From Glandiceps talaboti (taxonomy: Eukaryota > Hemichordata > Enteropneusta > Spengelidae), in contig NC_135558.1 of assembly GCF_964340395.1 (NCBI RefSeq), forward strand, positions 10,396,001 to 10,460,000: DNA of 64,000 nucleotides, given 5' to 3'. Under the pieces are notes generated by a model. The model saw nothing but the letters and a program-made list of their open reading frames with translations. It had not been told where the DNA came from and searched no databases. This document shows, piece by piece, positions 40,729-53,585 of the stretch (position 1 is the stretch's first letter; every line of letters starts with the position of its first letter). The translations under genes were made by a program, and so were the position numbers.

Positions 40729-43681
40729 CACATATACTGGTTCTTAATTTAGATGCAAGTGAGGAGTTCACGCTCTGTCCATATAAACACGTGACTTGAT
40801 GTAATATATGGTTGCTGCAATGACTGTTATCAATGGCGTCGTTATTAAAAACAATTCAATTTTTGCGATTATTTAGCTGCAAATCAAGTTATGTATATGT
40901 AATTAATATGTGATATAATCTTTGAATATTTGATCAGTTATTGAAATATGAAATATGAAATATGAAATCCATGTCTCGTAATTTATACTTAGCATACTCG
41001 TTTTATTAATTTATACTAAGCCTCGACAATTTATTATATTTGAATATTACACTCCGATATGGATGAAATATGACGGTGTTTAATTTCATCTCATGTCCCA
41101 CAGAACAAGATGAATTGACTATTTTTCAGACTTGGATTTGCATTTTGGAAATCAGCGTATCCCTGATGTCGCCTGGCAAAGGTGATTGTCCGTTTCGCGA
41201 ACACTGACTAGACGACGTTAGATTAATTATTAATCTAAAATGAAGCCTGGCCGTGAGGTAAATGTCATTGACCTTCCCAACTTTTGAACATCGTCACGAA
41301 CGCAGGTCATATTTGATGTGAATTTTATGAATTTTATTAATCTCAATTCATTATTTTGCATCCAATTGACGGACTTGGTCTATTAATATCATTCTGTTAA
41401 ATAAATAAAAATTAATAAATGTAAAATTTATGAAAAATTATGAATTTCGGTCCTATAATTTAGGCGGGAAGATTTACCACTAATACCAGCAATATGCGGT
41501 ATGAATAGGCAATAAAATGCGTTTAAAGACAGAGGTACCTGAAAAGGAGAAGCGAGGGAATCAGAATAACAAAGGGGGAATTATTCAGAAAGGAATTCTG
41601 CATCCTTTGTTCACATTAAACCGGTGGTATCAACAATGAGCAATATCATTTTTAATATTCTCTTAAAAACTTCAGTTTTCATCGTATTTTGTTTCATATT
41701 CAAAAAAATTACCCATTCGCATTTGTATCTTTTCCGGATGATATAATTACATCTTCCCCATTATATATTAAATATGTATTTTAATTTTTAATTTATATTT
41801 TATATTAAATCATTTTATGTTATTGTATTTCCCTTATCTTTTATTTAATATTTTTGCAAACTGAGTTCAAATTAAGGTCACATTATTGAGTTTCCGCATA
41901 AAGGGCAAATGGCAGGTGTGTTTATTTGACAGAAAAATAAAATAGAATAAAACATATTAACAGTTTGGACGACAGTCTTTTTGATATTCATGAGTTCAAA
42001 GGTTAAATAATCAACATTGTACGTTCCGAGGAATGATAATTTTTGACCATGGAGTGAAATAATTTGAAATCACGTACAAATGTATTCGAAAAATGTCCTT
42101 CAATTTGCGCATGCGTTAAACCGCCCAAACCAAACCGGAGAATGTATGCTATTGCAAGATGTGACCATATGGCATTTTAGTACATTAAGCCTATATATAT
42201 ATATATATATAATATCACAATACTGTACCTCCAGCTCCCCAGACTGGAAGATCAAAATCATACTTTTTGATGTCTTTGTACCACATGTCGGTGACTTCTT
42301 TGCCTGAGAGATAAAAAGATCAAACGCAAATTTGAATAATAAATGAATGACGTCATTATAATAAACTACTAGTAGTAGTAGTACTACTACGTCACCCATA
42401 GTATATGTATCAGTTCAGTGGCGAACTTGACTGGTGTCAATTTCATAACAATGATACCCACCAGGAAAATGTACGTTGTAAGTGATAAGTGTACACACCG
42501 TTATGACATGATATCTGATAGGCCAGGTGATTGATATATCACAAAGGTCTGGCATGATCAGCAAATAAGAAAGCCACACTCATACACATTCATGCGCGAA
42601 CATGTTTTGTTTTTTATCTTAATGACACACAGTGTGTTTCTTTTTGTTTCAATTTGATAGGGTTTATTTAAATTTCTGTTCGCCCAAAAATTGAAACCAA
42701 ACACAGTTGTGTTAAAAAAAAACCCACGTATTTAATGAGGTCTGATGTAGTCAAATACTAGAAGTGAAAGTAACAAAATCTGTCGCAGAACAACAATACA
42801 CTTCTTTTTGTAATTGACAAATTGTGTCATACTTTGACACAGTTCACGTTGACCTCACTCGAATCAGAAATCTACATGTATTACTGCTGCGGGATTTGTC
42901 TAGGGAATGAATGTATTCATACATAGCAGATTCGAAACAATCCATGTCAATTTCTGAACTGACTACAGTAATCCCACACTGACATATCACATTAGAAATT
43001 TAATGTGTCGATTTCATTGAAATCCAGGGCACTATATATTACACGTAATTTGCATCTATATGAACAGATCTAGAATTTTTATTCCACCACGTCAACAGAA
43101 TGGCCCAGTTTTAGCACCAAATGTGTAAGTAAATAGTGCTAGTGGGGCACATTTTGAGTTTTAAATATGTACGGAGGTCCGTTTTACTTAGACGGAAGCT
43201 GTTAGTTGAATTTGATGAGCAGTCAATTAAGACTTTGGGTGGTCAAGTACGATTCATATCGGAACTATTAAAACTAATTTAAGACCGTTTTAGTCTAAAA
43301 CGCTTCTGTTTTTTTAGCATGAATAACAATAGCATCAAGCATGCATATCCACTTTCGACAACTCTCCTTAAAAATCCTCCTGTCGACGACACACATGAAA
43401 AGTTGTCATGGCGACTAGACTGAAGGTCGGGACATTTTGGTATCACGGGAATAACTTTTCGACTCACCTGACATATCGTAATCTCCACTGCCACTGCCAC
43501 TGGCTATATTTTCCCCGTACTCTGATTTATTGCTGTGGGACAGCTTGCCATTTTTCGAAAGACTCTCAGCCCACTTCTGAGCATCTTCAGCGATAGAGGC
43601 TGAATACTTCAACGGAGGAACGCCATGCATCTCCCGGTACCTGTTATGTTCATCAAACGCTTCTTTTTCGAAGGAATTCAT
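32306..43681 (-). CDS. CAP-LIM fusion protein A (eight coding exons)
   Basis: Exons, complement: 43468-43681, 42229-42303, 35617-35764, 35037-35096, 34444-34579, 33741-33858, 32852-32979, 32306-32380. Total 954 nt, 317 residues, with all GT/AG borders in frame. Residues 1 to about 145 are a CAP domain like cytosolic GAPR-1/GLIPR2: HNRYR, His49, GEN (Glu57), [20 protein letters not shown] (His98), then [11 protein letters not shown]. There is no signal peptide, so an intracellular site is inferred. An acidic-Ser linker follows ([13 protein letters not shown]), then a half-LIM (CDEC-x16-CADD), LIM1 (CAAC...[10 protein letters not shown]...YCKED) and LIM2 (CYGC...[10 protein letters not shown]...YCSKC) at the C-terminus. 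LIM domains bind protein partners; CAP domains of this type bind membranes or lipids. A membrane-to-cytoskeleton adaptor is a hypothesis. Asp82 replaces the usual Glu of the CAP tetrad. A 5' non-coding exon is possible. Confidence 0.88.
32424..32660. repeat. (GACA)n/(CATA)n compound microsatellite in CAP-LIM A intron 7
   Basis: GACA repeats at about 32440-32535 and 32595-32610; CATA repeats at about 32545-32660. ORFs on both strands here are artefacts. Confidence 0.95.
32852..32979 (-). CDS. CAP-LIM A exon 7 (LIM2, first part)
   Basis: 128 nt coding [20 protein letters not shown] and [14 protein letters not shown]. Acceptor TTTCAG, donor GTATAT. Confidence 0.9.
33741..33858 (-). CDS. CAP-LIM A exon 6 (LIM1)
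   Basis: 118 nt coding [20 protein letters not shown] and [19 protein letters not shown]. Acceptor TTCAG, donor GTAATT. The first 28 residues are identical in gene B. Confidence 0.9.
34444..34579 (-). CDS. CAP-LIM A exon 5 (half-LIM and start of LIM1)
   Basis: 136 nt coding [24 protein letters not shown] and [10 protein letters not shown]. Acceptor TTACAG, donor GTGAGT. The first four ligands are Cys-Cys-Cys-Asp. Confidence 0.88.
35037..35096 (-). CDS. CAP-LIM A exon 4 (linker)
   Basis: 60 nt coding an acidic, Ser-rich linker ([20 protein letters not shown]). Acceptor ACACAG, donor GTAAGT. Assigned by position and phase, which match gene B exon 4. Confidence 0.75.
35241..35405. repeat. (CAAA)n/(CAGA)n/(CA)n compound microsatellite in CAP-LIM A intron 3
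   Basis: AACC, CAAA, CAGA, CA and AAAT units in succession. Phe-Val-Cys-Leu ORFs are artefacts. Confidence 0.95.
35617..35764 (-). CDS. CAP-LIM A exon 3 (CAP signature GHFTQLVWK)
   Basis: 148 nt coding [27 protein letters not shown] and ENNVFRS. Acceptor GTCAG, donor GTAGGA. Carries the second CAP His and the C-terminal CAP signature. Confidence 0.88.
35985..36091. mobile_element. MITE (107 bp), copy 2, with perfect 9-bp target duplication
   Basis: Ends CATTCTCGCAAACCAGAG and CTGTGGTTTGCGACGATG are inverted over 18 bp with three mismatches. GATATATGT directly flanks both sides (35976-35984 and 36092-36100). It is homologous to 21940-22039. It lies in intron 2 of CAP-LIM A. The 9-bp duplication suggests a Mutator-like origin. 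Confidence 0.82.
39373..39651. repeat. Two (TA)n microsatellites with short CA-rich spacer
   Basis: (TA)n at about 39374-39449 and 39570-39650, separated by unique sequence and short TATACACA tracts. Confidence 0.96.
40645..40727. repeat. (TA)n microsatellite
   Basis: About 80 bp of uninterrupted TA. Overlapping Tyr-Ile ORFs are artefacts. Confidence 0.97.
42229..42303 (-). CDS. CAP-LIM A exon 2 (CAP, WYKDI motif)
   Basis: 75 nt coding [16 protein letters not shown] and onward. Acceptor CTCTCAG, donor GTACAG. Same phase as exon 2 of gene B. Confidence 0.85.
43468..43681 (-). CDS. CAP-LIM A exon 1 (CAP, first half)
   Basis: 71 codons plus one base. Begins [20 protein letters not shown] and ends GDYDMS before donor GTGAGT. 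An acceptor-like sequence (TTTTTTTCCAACACAAG) lies just upstream of the ATG, so a 5' UTR exon may precede it. Confidence 0.88.
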
Positions 43682-44709
43682 CTTTACGAGTCCACCTTGT
43701 GTTGGAAAAAAAATGAAATATTTGTATCTATGGCAGCCTCTTTTGATGAATAATTTCCCAAGTAAAATGATACCCCGCGATATGTTAATACTGTGTATTA
43801 ACTGACATACTTTCACACGACACAAGGTATTCGGTATTCAGCAGTATATAGTACAATACAGTAAATGCTGTACCATCTCAATCAGCGCTCTCTTGTGTTT
43901 TCACACTAATTGATACATTTCATTGACACCTAGAACAATAGGAGACTCACCTGTCAAATGTAGCACACAAGATAACCTTACTGGACTAGGGCAGCAGACG
44001 AAATGCGTTCTGGCTGTACAGCAACACAATGTCTACCGACTGTAAGTGAATCGGAAGCAAATATACGACAGGGGTACAACACCTAGAGTAAATGTTGGCA
44101 ATAATTTAAATTGTGTCATTTTGTACTCAAGATTGGGTTTCAATGTGTATCAAGTAACATACACATGTCTGCAATGTTAATATACATACTTTTGTTTCAT
44201 AACATGGTAGCTAGAATGAATTAGTGACGTGTAAATCATAATATACCTAGTGGCTGATCGCACAGAAACTGTCAAGTTCATTTCAGTTTTCAATATATCA
44301 TTAAATACGTATTTTCATATTGTAAAATAGCTTCGCTTTTTCAGATAGCCGGCCAAATAATATATTTTTTTTTTACAATTTCGGTTGTCAAGACTCTTGA
44401 TCTTACACACTAATACATGTATGGCGTTTTAAAATGTCGCTATCTGTAGGAATTATGACGTATATGTGGGTGGGCATTGTCAACTTTGTAATCGAATTTG
44501 TCACAGACCATTCAATCCATAGTCAATGTAGAACTTGAACTTTAGACCCCTTTACACAAGGAATATAGTGACTACTACTAGGTCGTCCACATCATCGTGA
44601 CCTACTTTGATATGCTGGATTCCAATAAATATCGTGTATGACTTTGTGTGCACCAACTCTACCCAGCTGTCAGAATGCTTTCAAATATATCTCACTCAAT
44701 CCAAGTTTA

Positions 44710-44935
44710 AACCATTCGAACAAAAATATGGGCTTTATAACCAAGTTGATAACACGTGTATGCCAAGTTGCACACCTGCAAACGAAGAATATAAGGTTTA
44801 TACCCTGGTTGACACTACACACAAGACAAAATGAACATATTCAAACAAACAATATGGGCTTTATACCCTGGTTGATACCTCGTGTAGGCCAAGTTGAACA
44901 CATTCAAACAAATAATAAGTGTTTATAACCCGGTC
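44710..44935. repeat. Tandem repeat of about 64 bp, 3.5 copies
   Basis: CAAACAAACAATATGGGCTT plus TATACCCTGGTTGATAC and GCCAAGTTG recur with a period of about 64 bp. The repeated peptide phrases in the overlapping ORFs come from this. Confidence 0.8.
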
Positions 44936-45338
44936 GTTCTATTAAAAATACGAGTGACGACGTTCAAAATACCCATTGTTGATTGATTTTTCATAAATTA
45001 TGGTTGCGGAGGTATAATTCTATTATTCCCCTAGTTCTTTCAGTCCGGAATATACGTGACTAAGTGTTTTGTTATTACCCACCTTCAGCTCGTAGTAACA
45101 AGGCTCCTTAGGTTCACTCGTATTTTTCTTGGCTGAGTGAAGAAAAAGTTATGGGAATAATAATCTAATTGGACATCAAAACCGAAATTAATGACTTGAA
45201 TATTTTCTATCATTAGCTTCTAGGAACCCGTGGTATTCGTCTGTTTTAGTTAGATCATTAACTTTGTCAGAAACACGTATTCCTTGAAGACCTCTTGTAA
45301 GTAATATTATTGTGTGAAATACATTTCAATGTACATGC

Positions 45339-45584
45339 AATAGGGAACTTGCAAACCCGCCATGTTGAATATTGCATCATGGGAAATGTGATAATAAATA
45401 CTAATCAAATAGTATCGTAAACAATAATGTTACATTGTTTTTAACCACAAATGATCAATTCATAGTCGCCCTGACCATTGTGGGAGGTTTATTTTATCGG
45501 TAGCTCCTGATTAGGTATTACCACAGATAATCCCATAGTCCTTTGTGTCTGAGCATGCTCAGTTTGGATTGCAAGTTCCCTATT
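45339..45584. mobile_element. Candidate small inverted-repeat element (246 bp)
   Basis: Perfect 16-bp inverted ends AATAGGGAACTTGCAA and TTGCAAGTTCCCTATT. The match does not extend inward and no target duplication beyond a possible TA is seen. Confidence 0.35.
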
Positions 45585-47417
45585 AGCAAGCATTATTTCT
45601 GTTCTTTTATGTTTGTACCATGTATATATTTCCATCAACATATCAAACGACAAACACTTTGTGGCATAGATATATAGTGAATTCAGTAACCCGGAATCCA
45701 TGGTATCCTGTCCTATTGTATCACTTTCGGAAATGACTAGTCAGGTAGTCACATATGATGGATTCATGGCTGTCCTGTCCTGTTACTGTCACTGTGGAAA
45801 TCACACATATGGCATAGATTTTGGGTGCTATGAATTTGCAAGAGTCGGTGTACTCCTCAGTATTCGAACATATCTAAGTTTGACTCGCTAGTCAGGTGAT
45901 GTTTATGTACGTACATGTGGTGGCATATTTAGGACTTCATAAGAAAGTAGATGTATATATGTGGAGGTATAAGTGACCTTCACGTTTCACACCTCCACGG
46001 TGCTTATACGTATGCTTACACTTACAAGAATTCAGCTGCAGTGAAGCCATTAAGCTTGTTTCCATGTCAACCGTGAACACATATTACTGGTCTGTCTGCA
46101 TGTTTTGCAAACACAAGTAAGTTACCCGAATTTAGTACCTTGATTTAACCATGGGTGTATAAGAGGAGATGCAAGAATTGGAAATGTCGTCATTCCACTA
46201 ATGCTATAGAGTGGCTCCTGTCATTCAATTTGTTTAACAGTGTAGAGAGGATGTCATTCAACTAACTAAAATTAATGTAGAAAAGGGTCTCATTTCACTG
46301 TTTATTATATACTCTAAATATTGTCATTCGTTTTCTGTCACTCGGATTGTCATTCGTCTTAGGCCCACTCCTAAGTTTACAAGTTCGTGGTCGTTCGGTC
46401 GAACAGGTGGTTTTCGTCAAGTTGAGAACTAGGAAGTGTTTCATGTTTCTCTCCCCCCCCCCCATTGTCCTTTTATACAAAATGACTGGACATGTTGGAA
46501 GTTATATATTAAAAGTAACTAAAGCTAGCTACAAAGAGATGAACACTTAGGAGACGCCGTTTACATATACCTCAAGGTACCACCCTTATACACACCACAT
46601 CAGTCAAACACAACAACATCCCCTACTCTAATATGTCAAAAACAAACTTTCTCGGTCATGATTTTACAAACAAAGGGTACGCTTTTGTTGAAGGTGTATA
46701 CTCACAATTCAAAGTTCAAAGGTATAAATTACTCCTACAAATCGATTTATGTCAAATGGAGGGTGACAGTTTGAAATTTAGTATATTATGTGTCGGGGTC
46801 ACGTCGAGTGGTTCGGCTGCTCGTGGATGTCTTAGTAAGACCAGGTATGTGGTAGAACCCCCTGGTTGGCAATTATCGTTGAACAATATATCAGTCCCTA
46901 TACAAACTGACTGTAAGCGTCCGAGTGTCTATTGTGACCCCTTTTCGTGGCATGGAAGATCTTTTTAACCTCTTTGCAAAGTGCTTTCTAAAGAAGTTTT
47001 CTTTTCCATTGTTCGTTGACAACAAAAACGTCAAAAGATTTGTATTGTTGCGAGAGGTCAAAGCAGACATTCCTATCAAAACACTGTTTTTCAGAGTCAT
47101 GGAAGCGAATATCATAGAAGAATGGCTGAAAAAGACGAGTACACAATTCTTTAGGTAACATGTTATTGAGAATATGGTATAGCGTACGTTCAAGTTAGCT
47201 ATAATTGTCAAATGTACATGTGAATGTAAGGCGGCGACCCAGGCTGGTCAGCTCACCTTTCAGGGCTGCCGGTATAGAAGTTTGCCAATTAAAGAATGTG
47301 AGTATTGTAAACAATTGTTAAGTTTGATAGTACGATACTACTTGAATTCATACGATTACAGTAAGATCAACGACGGAAAAAATCACTAAGTTATATCGTG
47401 CATGATAAGTCGAACGC

Positions 47418-47522
47418 CAGATGTACGCATGGCGGTTTATAGCCTGGCTAATGGATCATTTACCTCGGTGATTTGTTTACTTCATTATGGAGAACTATCC
47501 CAGGCTATAAATCGTACGTCTG
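47418..47522. mobile_element. Candidate small inverted-repeat element (105 bp)
   Basis: Outer ends CAGATGTACG and CGTACGTCTG, and inner blocks GTTTATAGCCTGG and CCAGGCTATAAATC, are inverted with respect to each other. The left side has a 7-bp insertion. No target duplication was found. Confidence 0.4.
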
Positions 47523-48079
47523 AAAACCACAATCAAAGGTGATGTCAGGTCAAGCTATAGGAATCAATGTTTACAAGTTCGAAGGAACGACAGTGCAGTG
47601 AGGATAACTTTGGTAGAATCTGACTTTTGCCTTACTTTGCCATTCACTAAGGGCACCGGTGAAGTGAGGCTTTGCACATCGTGTGTAAATTACGACGTTC
47701 AGAACATGTATGTAGAATGACCAAATCCCTGTCTGTTGACTGTACAAGATTGAAAAAGCGAGTCAACATGTTTTCTGTTTATTTTACAATTTTCACGCCC
47801 ATCGAATTCGTTTACTTTGCACTGTGAAGTTTAATGACGTAGTAAGTTACCGTGTAAATTCACATACTTTCACCAAAGTTACCTTTGTAGCCCCCACTTT
47901 ACGTCGTGTTTCACTTGAGAAAACACCCCAAAGGACAAACAAGACAACAAAATGGTGAATAGTTCGACAAACGTGGGGGAAAGCACGTCAAAGCATGCAT
48001 CGCGGTGTCAAGACGACTAGCAAAACAAATACACGAGGCGACGTGTAAAGTGAAGACATAAGATAGTACTGTTGAACAA

Positions 48080-48215
48080 CACAACACCACACCACACCAC
48101 ACCCCACCACACCACACTAGACAAGACAAGACAACACAACTCACCACACCACACTAGACAACACAACACAACACAACACAACACAACACAACACAACACA
48201 ACACAACACAACAAC
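48080..48215. repeat. (ACCAC)n / (ACACA)n short tandem repeat
   Basis: Pentanucleotide CACAC/CACAA units and an AAC tail. Cys-Val-Val-Leu ORFs on the minus strand are artefacts. Confidence 0.92.
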
Positions 48216-49864
48216 AACAACAACAGCAACACTGTAGTCTAGTCCCACTTGGGGACATCACACTACGCAATATCTGATTAAAATCTGATGTTGGTATACG
48301 ACTCGATTGCTTTATTCAACTCCACTTCTTTTTGTATATTGTCATTTCGATTGTTTGTTGAGGGAGTGAGTGTCTACGTTTGAAAAGGCGCTAAATCCCC
48401 GAACAACAAAGCAATAAAAGAAAGATAGCTCAGCCGTGAACTTGTAATTGATTAACATCTAATCATAATATTCATTATCGTATTTATGAAAGTCAAGATA
48501 CACAACACAGTAAATATTTAATTTATATCATAGCATTTGACGAAAGTTTATTCAGAAGTTTCCATGACAGCTGTGCAAATTTTGCATCATATTTAAGCAT
48601 GTAATAAAACTCAATATAGTATTAATACATTACTTATAATATTGATATATTGTTCAAGAAATGACAACACGAGTTTAAAATCGACGATTTATATTAAACA
48701 TCGATCAAAATATAAAGTAGACTAAAGGAAAAAAACACTACTTATAGTACGTATAGAGCTAGATTTAACACGGTGTGCAGTCTGAAAACCGGCAAACATT
48801 GTTTGAGACAATCATCTTATTTAGCTTGAGTACATGGTAATGTATTAACACGTTCACTTCACACACAAAAAAAATATAAAGAAAAAGGTGATCCATACCC
48901 GTATTAAATATCAGTAAGTATTTCATCGAGTGAGGGCGCTAAACTACAGTACTGGGATGGGGGTAAAGAAAGGTGGAACTCACATCCAACTGGGATACCA
49001 GCAAAAGAGTCCTGACTGCTGTCGATCTAAAGGTTCGGGAAAAGGACTTCCATATTCCCCTCTATCCTCTAAAAAACACTTAAGTCGGTGAAGAGTTCCC
49101 AACAAATGGTTTACATATACATGATTTACATGCATCGATACACGAAAATGCACTTAACTTGAATCAATCAAATTTTTTTTAGATATACTATTTCGAATTA
49201 CAATGTAAATAATTCAACAAAGGTATTGCTTTATCCTCATAAATATTCACAGCACCGAATCCCTGAAATATGTTAGGTCCCTGAATAATGTAGAAATATC
49301 GCAATATGATAATACTGATTAATGACACGATAATACTGCTTAATGATTATACGTATGAGAACGAAGAACTGTCGATAACAAGAAATAAAAACCCGGTGTA
49401 TTCTAAAATATTCATTATTATACCAGCAAATCAATCGAAATTTGTAATGAAAACATTGCATTTAAACATAAACTATTTATAAATTTTAATGCAGAAAGAT
49501 ACCGACTAGTCATAAACGCAAGTGTTCATATTTTACAGCTGTTGAATTAAAAACAGCCAAGGTCGGCACTTCTTTTTTATGAAACTATTTTTAGCAGGCG
49601 TTCCAAGGGATATACATCTACAGTTGGGGAAACTACGGGAGAATTAAAATGAGCTTCAATGCGACTGAAACCCCCAAGAGATATACTAAAAATGTACTGC
49701 TATACTCCTATGAACATGTCCCCACTTCACGAAAACACTTTCAGAATACAAGTACTGGAATTTACGTCTATGTTACAGCTACAGATTAGAAGCACTGCAT
49801 GATGGGAGCAGGAGTTTGTATTCAACGCACACAAGTTAAGTCTAGCTTGTTATCGTCCTGTTTC

Positions 49865-49939
49865 TCATTTACATTTCTCGCAGTTGGGGTCGTCTCCCTT
49901 CTTGAAGAAGGATTCTCCTTCCAAAATCTTTCCGCATTC
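49865..49939 (-). CDS. CAP-LIM B exon 8 (LIM2, end, stop)
   Basis: 75 nt coding ECGKILEGESFFKKGDDPNC and EKCK then TGA. Acceptor CTGTAG. Confidence 0.88.
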   Translation of the reverse strand, partial: ECGKILEGESFFKKGDDPNCEKCK

Positions 49940-50069
49940 CTACAGGGAAGAAAACGAGAGATTTAATGAGTAATGTGTATTGTTAACAGATTGAAGTAAT
50001 TCATATGAAAGCCTTCGTTGCAAATACGGATATTTTTCCTAGAGAACTTTGACCACCACCTGTTGATGG

Positions 50070-50162
<93 letters not shown>

Positions 50163-53100
50163 GACCGACCGACCGACTGACTGACTGACTGACCGACTGA
50201 CTGACTGATGGTCGTTTCTCAGTTATTTTTCACTTCATCTCGTGTGTCTTTCTCGCCATCAAGCTCCGTTGTGTGATCAATCTGTTTATGCTAGTGACAG
50301 CAGTCTTTGCTGCTATCGTGCTGGAGTAATTCTCAACTCATAATATTGCAGACGACCATATCTTGTGTTAGTTTGATATGATTAAACTTATTTTTGGAAT
50401 TGTTGAAATGTGTTTCCATGTCTTAGCACAACAACCTAAATCATTAATTCCTCCAAAATACGCATTTCAGTTTATATAACAGGTCAAAAGGAGGCAGAGA
50501 GTCTTTGTCTACACAGAAAAGGTCGGTTCTAATTTTATTCTGGATGTCTACGATGAGAGTGATTATTTTTTCATGAAAGCTGCGGATTACCACGAAATCC
50601 AGTATTCTTGCCAAACAAGGTATTTGCTCTGACTCCGACTGACGAAAGAACTTTTCGCGGTCATCAACCTAGATTTCCGGAACCGAATTCCACATAACAC
50701 ACGGCGAATCTTTCAGTTGAAATTCTACAGACAATTAACTGTCGTGACTTTGTGAGTCTAGCTTTGGACATTTCTCGTACCTTACACTTGAAACAACCAG
50801 GATGCCAGGCATAGTCTAAAGCCTCGATCCACTTCGACTCAATCTTCTCCTTACATCCGTGACACTTGTCTGGCTTCTTTTTCCCGCCAAGAAATATCTT
50901 CTCGTAGTCTGCGAACAGAAAAAAAATATTTTAATGAAAATAAGAAAAAGTAAATTGAAAATATAATTTTCTGCTTTTAGTTACAGTAAAATTTTCAAGG
51001 ACTACTGTTATAACAACATTTTTCACTTCCCAATAAAAATAACGTACAGAGTCACAGTGGCCGGGATCGCGCCAATCAAGCAGACTATAAAATCGCTTGA
51101 TTGTCGGCTGGTATACCCTCCTTTTTAAGCAACATTCTAATTACAGATCACAGCTATTTTCGTGCAATTTTTCCCGTCATATTATTTTATATCGCCGAGT
51201 CCCGTTTGCTATTTTTAAAATCATTATTGTACCTTTCAGGTTCTCCTATAGCCGTTCCGTTGCAATGTGTTTTTGCACCCCCCCCCCTCCGGTGGCGTGC
51301 AATTTTGTAAAAGAAGTACTATAGCCAAAGTCAAACAATAAAGCTGTAATCATTTCAAGACTTTTGTCGCATAATAGTAGAGTTATGACATCATAAAAAG
51401 CTCACCTTTCTTGCAGAATGGTTTTCCATCTTTAGGAATGAATGGTCCGTCGAACGGTTTCTTACATTCCGTGCAAACAAAGCACTTGGCGTGCCATTTT
51501 TGTTCCATTGCAGAGATGATTTGCTGATTGGAAAGCAAGAAGTTTATATTTTAAATTGCTTCTTCTACAATTAACAATATACTATGCATAGATTTGAAAT
51601 ATATTTCTTAAAAATGCAATTTATTCGGTCGAACCAAAGACTATGACAATATACTTAGAGACTGGGTGAGCGGAGTGACAAAATAGATTTCGAAAAATAA
51701 CACTAAAAGAACACGTTACTGCAAACAAACAAATAAACACATAAACAAACGTAAACAAACAAATAAACAAACAAACAAACAAACAAATCACAAAGAAAAA
51801 TATCACACTGGTTGACAAGAATGATACATGCAAATGTTTCATAGGTCAAATTGTAATCCAGCCAAACAGAGCATGCTCAGATGATATTAAATTGACCAAA
51901 TCTCGGTCAATAGAAAGGATCTCGCGATCGGTAACGAAGAAGAAATTATTTGTGGCTGAAAGTGTGTGAAAAACACATGTAATTACAGTGATATCAACGT
52001 AACGACACTAATGCATCCCATAATGCATCAGTCAAGATGGCAGTTTTGTAAAAAGCTTATCTTACCCCATAATACATCATTCAAGATGGCAGTTTTCTAA
52101 ATAGCCAAAATGATATGTCCTTACCCCGATAACGGGATCCTCACACCCAGCACACTTGGCGGCTTCTTTGTTCTTGTAGCAATCTTCACACACCTTCCTG
52201 CCATCTTTAGTTTCAAAGTACCTGGTAATCTCCTTGGAGCATCCTGAACAAGTCAACGGGCCACTGAAAGATGAATAATTTCCAACAGACTTATCAGCAA
52301 ATGCATCAAAATCAAAGTAACGTCCTAACTTTCTGAATTCTGGTGAATGTCGATATTAAATCTTACGCTGAATTGAATTTTTTCAACTGCTACGAAATTT
52401 AAAAGAAATTAAACAAATACAACACCGATTTTGCTTTGACGAAATGCGTTTGTTATTATTACTGAAAATGTCGAGTAGTTAATGGTCGTTCTGGAAATGT
52501 ATTGAGTTTTCTTTTTGTGTTTCTTTTTTGGACAAAGTGACCTCATTGACGTTATCATTTCTTTACACAGGTAACGTAAGTTACTGACTCAATCGTCACT
52601 AATAACCTTCAAGCCACTGTGGGAATGTTTGACCTGTCTTCAATGATCTACAGGAGCATGTTTGGAAGGCCATTGACTGTGGGTGGCCATGGGGTGGGGT
52701 GGGGACAGGGGTTGTGGGGGCTTGTAGCGACTTTGGCATTAAAGGTCATGTTTCATGACCTCCACATGATTACCCTACTCACGTTTTTTGGCCACCAGCA
52801 CCAGCTGTGCTTGCACCACCTGCAGATGGCTTAGCGACTGATGATGGATCAGCTGATCTACAAGGAAAAAAATAATCGATAAAACACGCAATCAGCCTCT
52901 TTAATTTGGATTTTCCTGGCAAAGATCCATGCAGTCAGAACTTAACTATACATCACGTTAAGTGTCTATTGACTAAAAATATCTTCCGTCCCATGACTGT
53001 AGAGAGCACGTGTCAACAATGATATACTCAAAATAATTTATAAATAATTGAAAATGACAAAAAAAGCCAACATGTCATTTGTGTTTGTCAAATTTGGTTT

Positions 53101-53243
53101 GTAACAATCAGTCGGAATACCATCGAATGCGTGTCATGTATCGATTCATCCTGTCGCCTTCAACGGAAAAATTATTTCGTTTTTCATATGTATCTGCCTG
53201 TCTGTCGTTATGTTTCTCTCTGCCAGCCTGCCTGCCTGCACCC

Positions 53244-53311
<68 letters not shown>

Positions 53312-53339
53312 TTCTTCACTGTCTCTTTCTGTATCTGAA

Positions 53340-53403
<64 letters not shown>

Positions 53404-53416
53404 CGTCCGTCCGTCC

Positions 53417-53490
<74 letters not shown>

Positions 53491-53503
53491 GTCTGTCTGT
53501 CTG

Positions 53504-53585
<82 letters not shown>

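Larger units (their letters stand above)
36101..42228 (-). other. Remainder of CAP-LIM A intron 2
   Basis: The long intron (35765-42228 in all). Apart from the MITE and TA microsatellites, no feature is certain. At 36900-36975 the plus strand reads [16 protein letters not shown], faintly like a LINE reverse-transcriptase stretch, too weak to call. Confidence 0.6.
43682..49864. other. Intergenic region between CAP-LIM B and CAP-LIM A
   Basis: Should contain the promoter and any 5' UTR exon of gene A and the 3' UTR of gene B. Two overlapping plus-strand frames at 46633-47158 are the longest non-repeat ORFs but show no recognised domain. Repeats and MITE candidates inside are listed separately. 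Confidence 0.5.

Noticed and set aside
44607-44928. ORFs with repeated peptide NNMGFIPWL
   Set aside because: Derived from the 64-bp tandem repeat; no start, splice or domain support.
46633-47158. Two overlapping plus-strand ORFs (111 and 77 residues)
   Set aside because: No recognised domain, no convincing splice context and no paralogue in the window; kept only as a remark.
52020-52130. Second donor-like GGGGTAAG about 60 bp after CAP-LIM B exon 5
   Set aside because: Part of a short intronic direct duplication (AAGATGGCAGTTTT twice); the first donor matches the phase and position in gene A.
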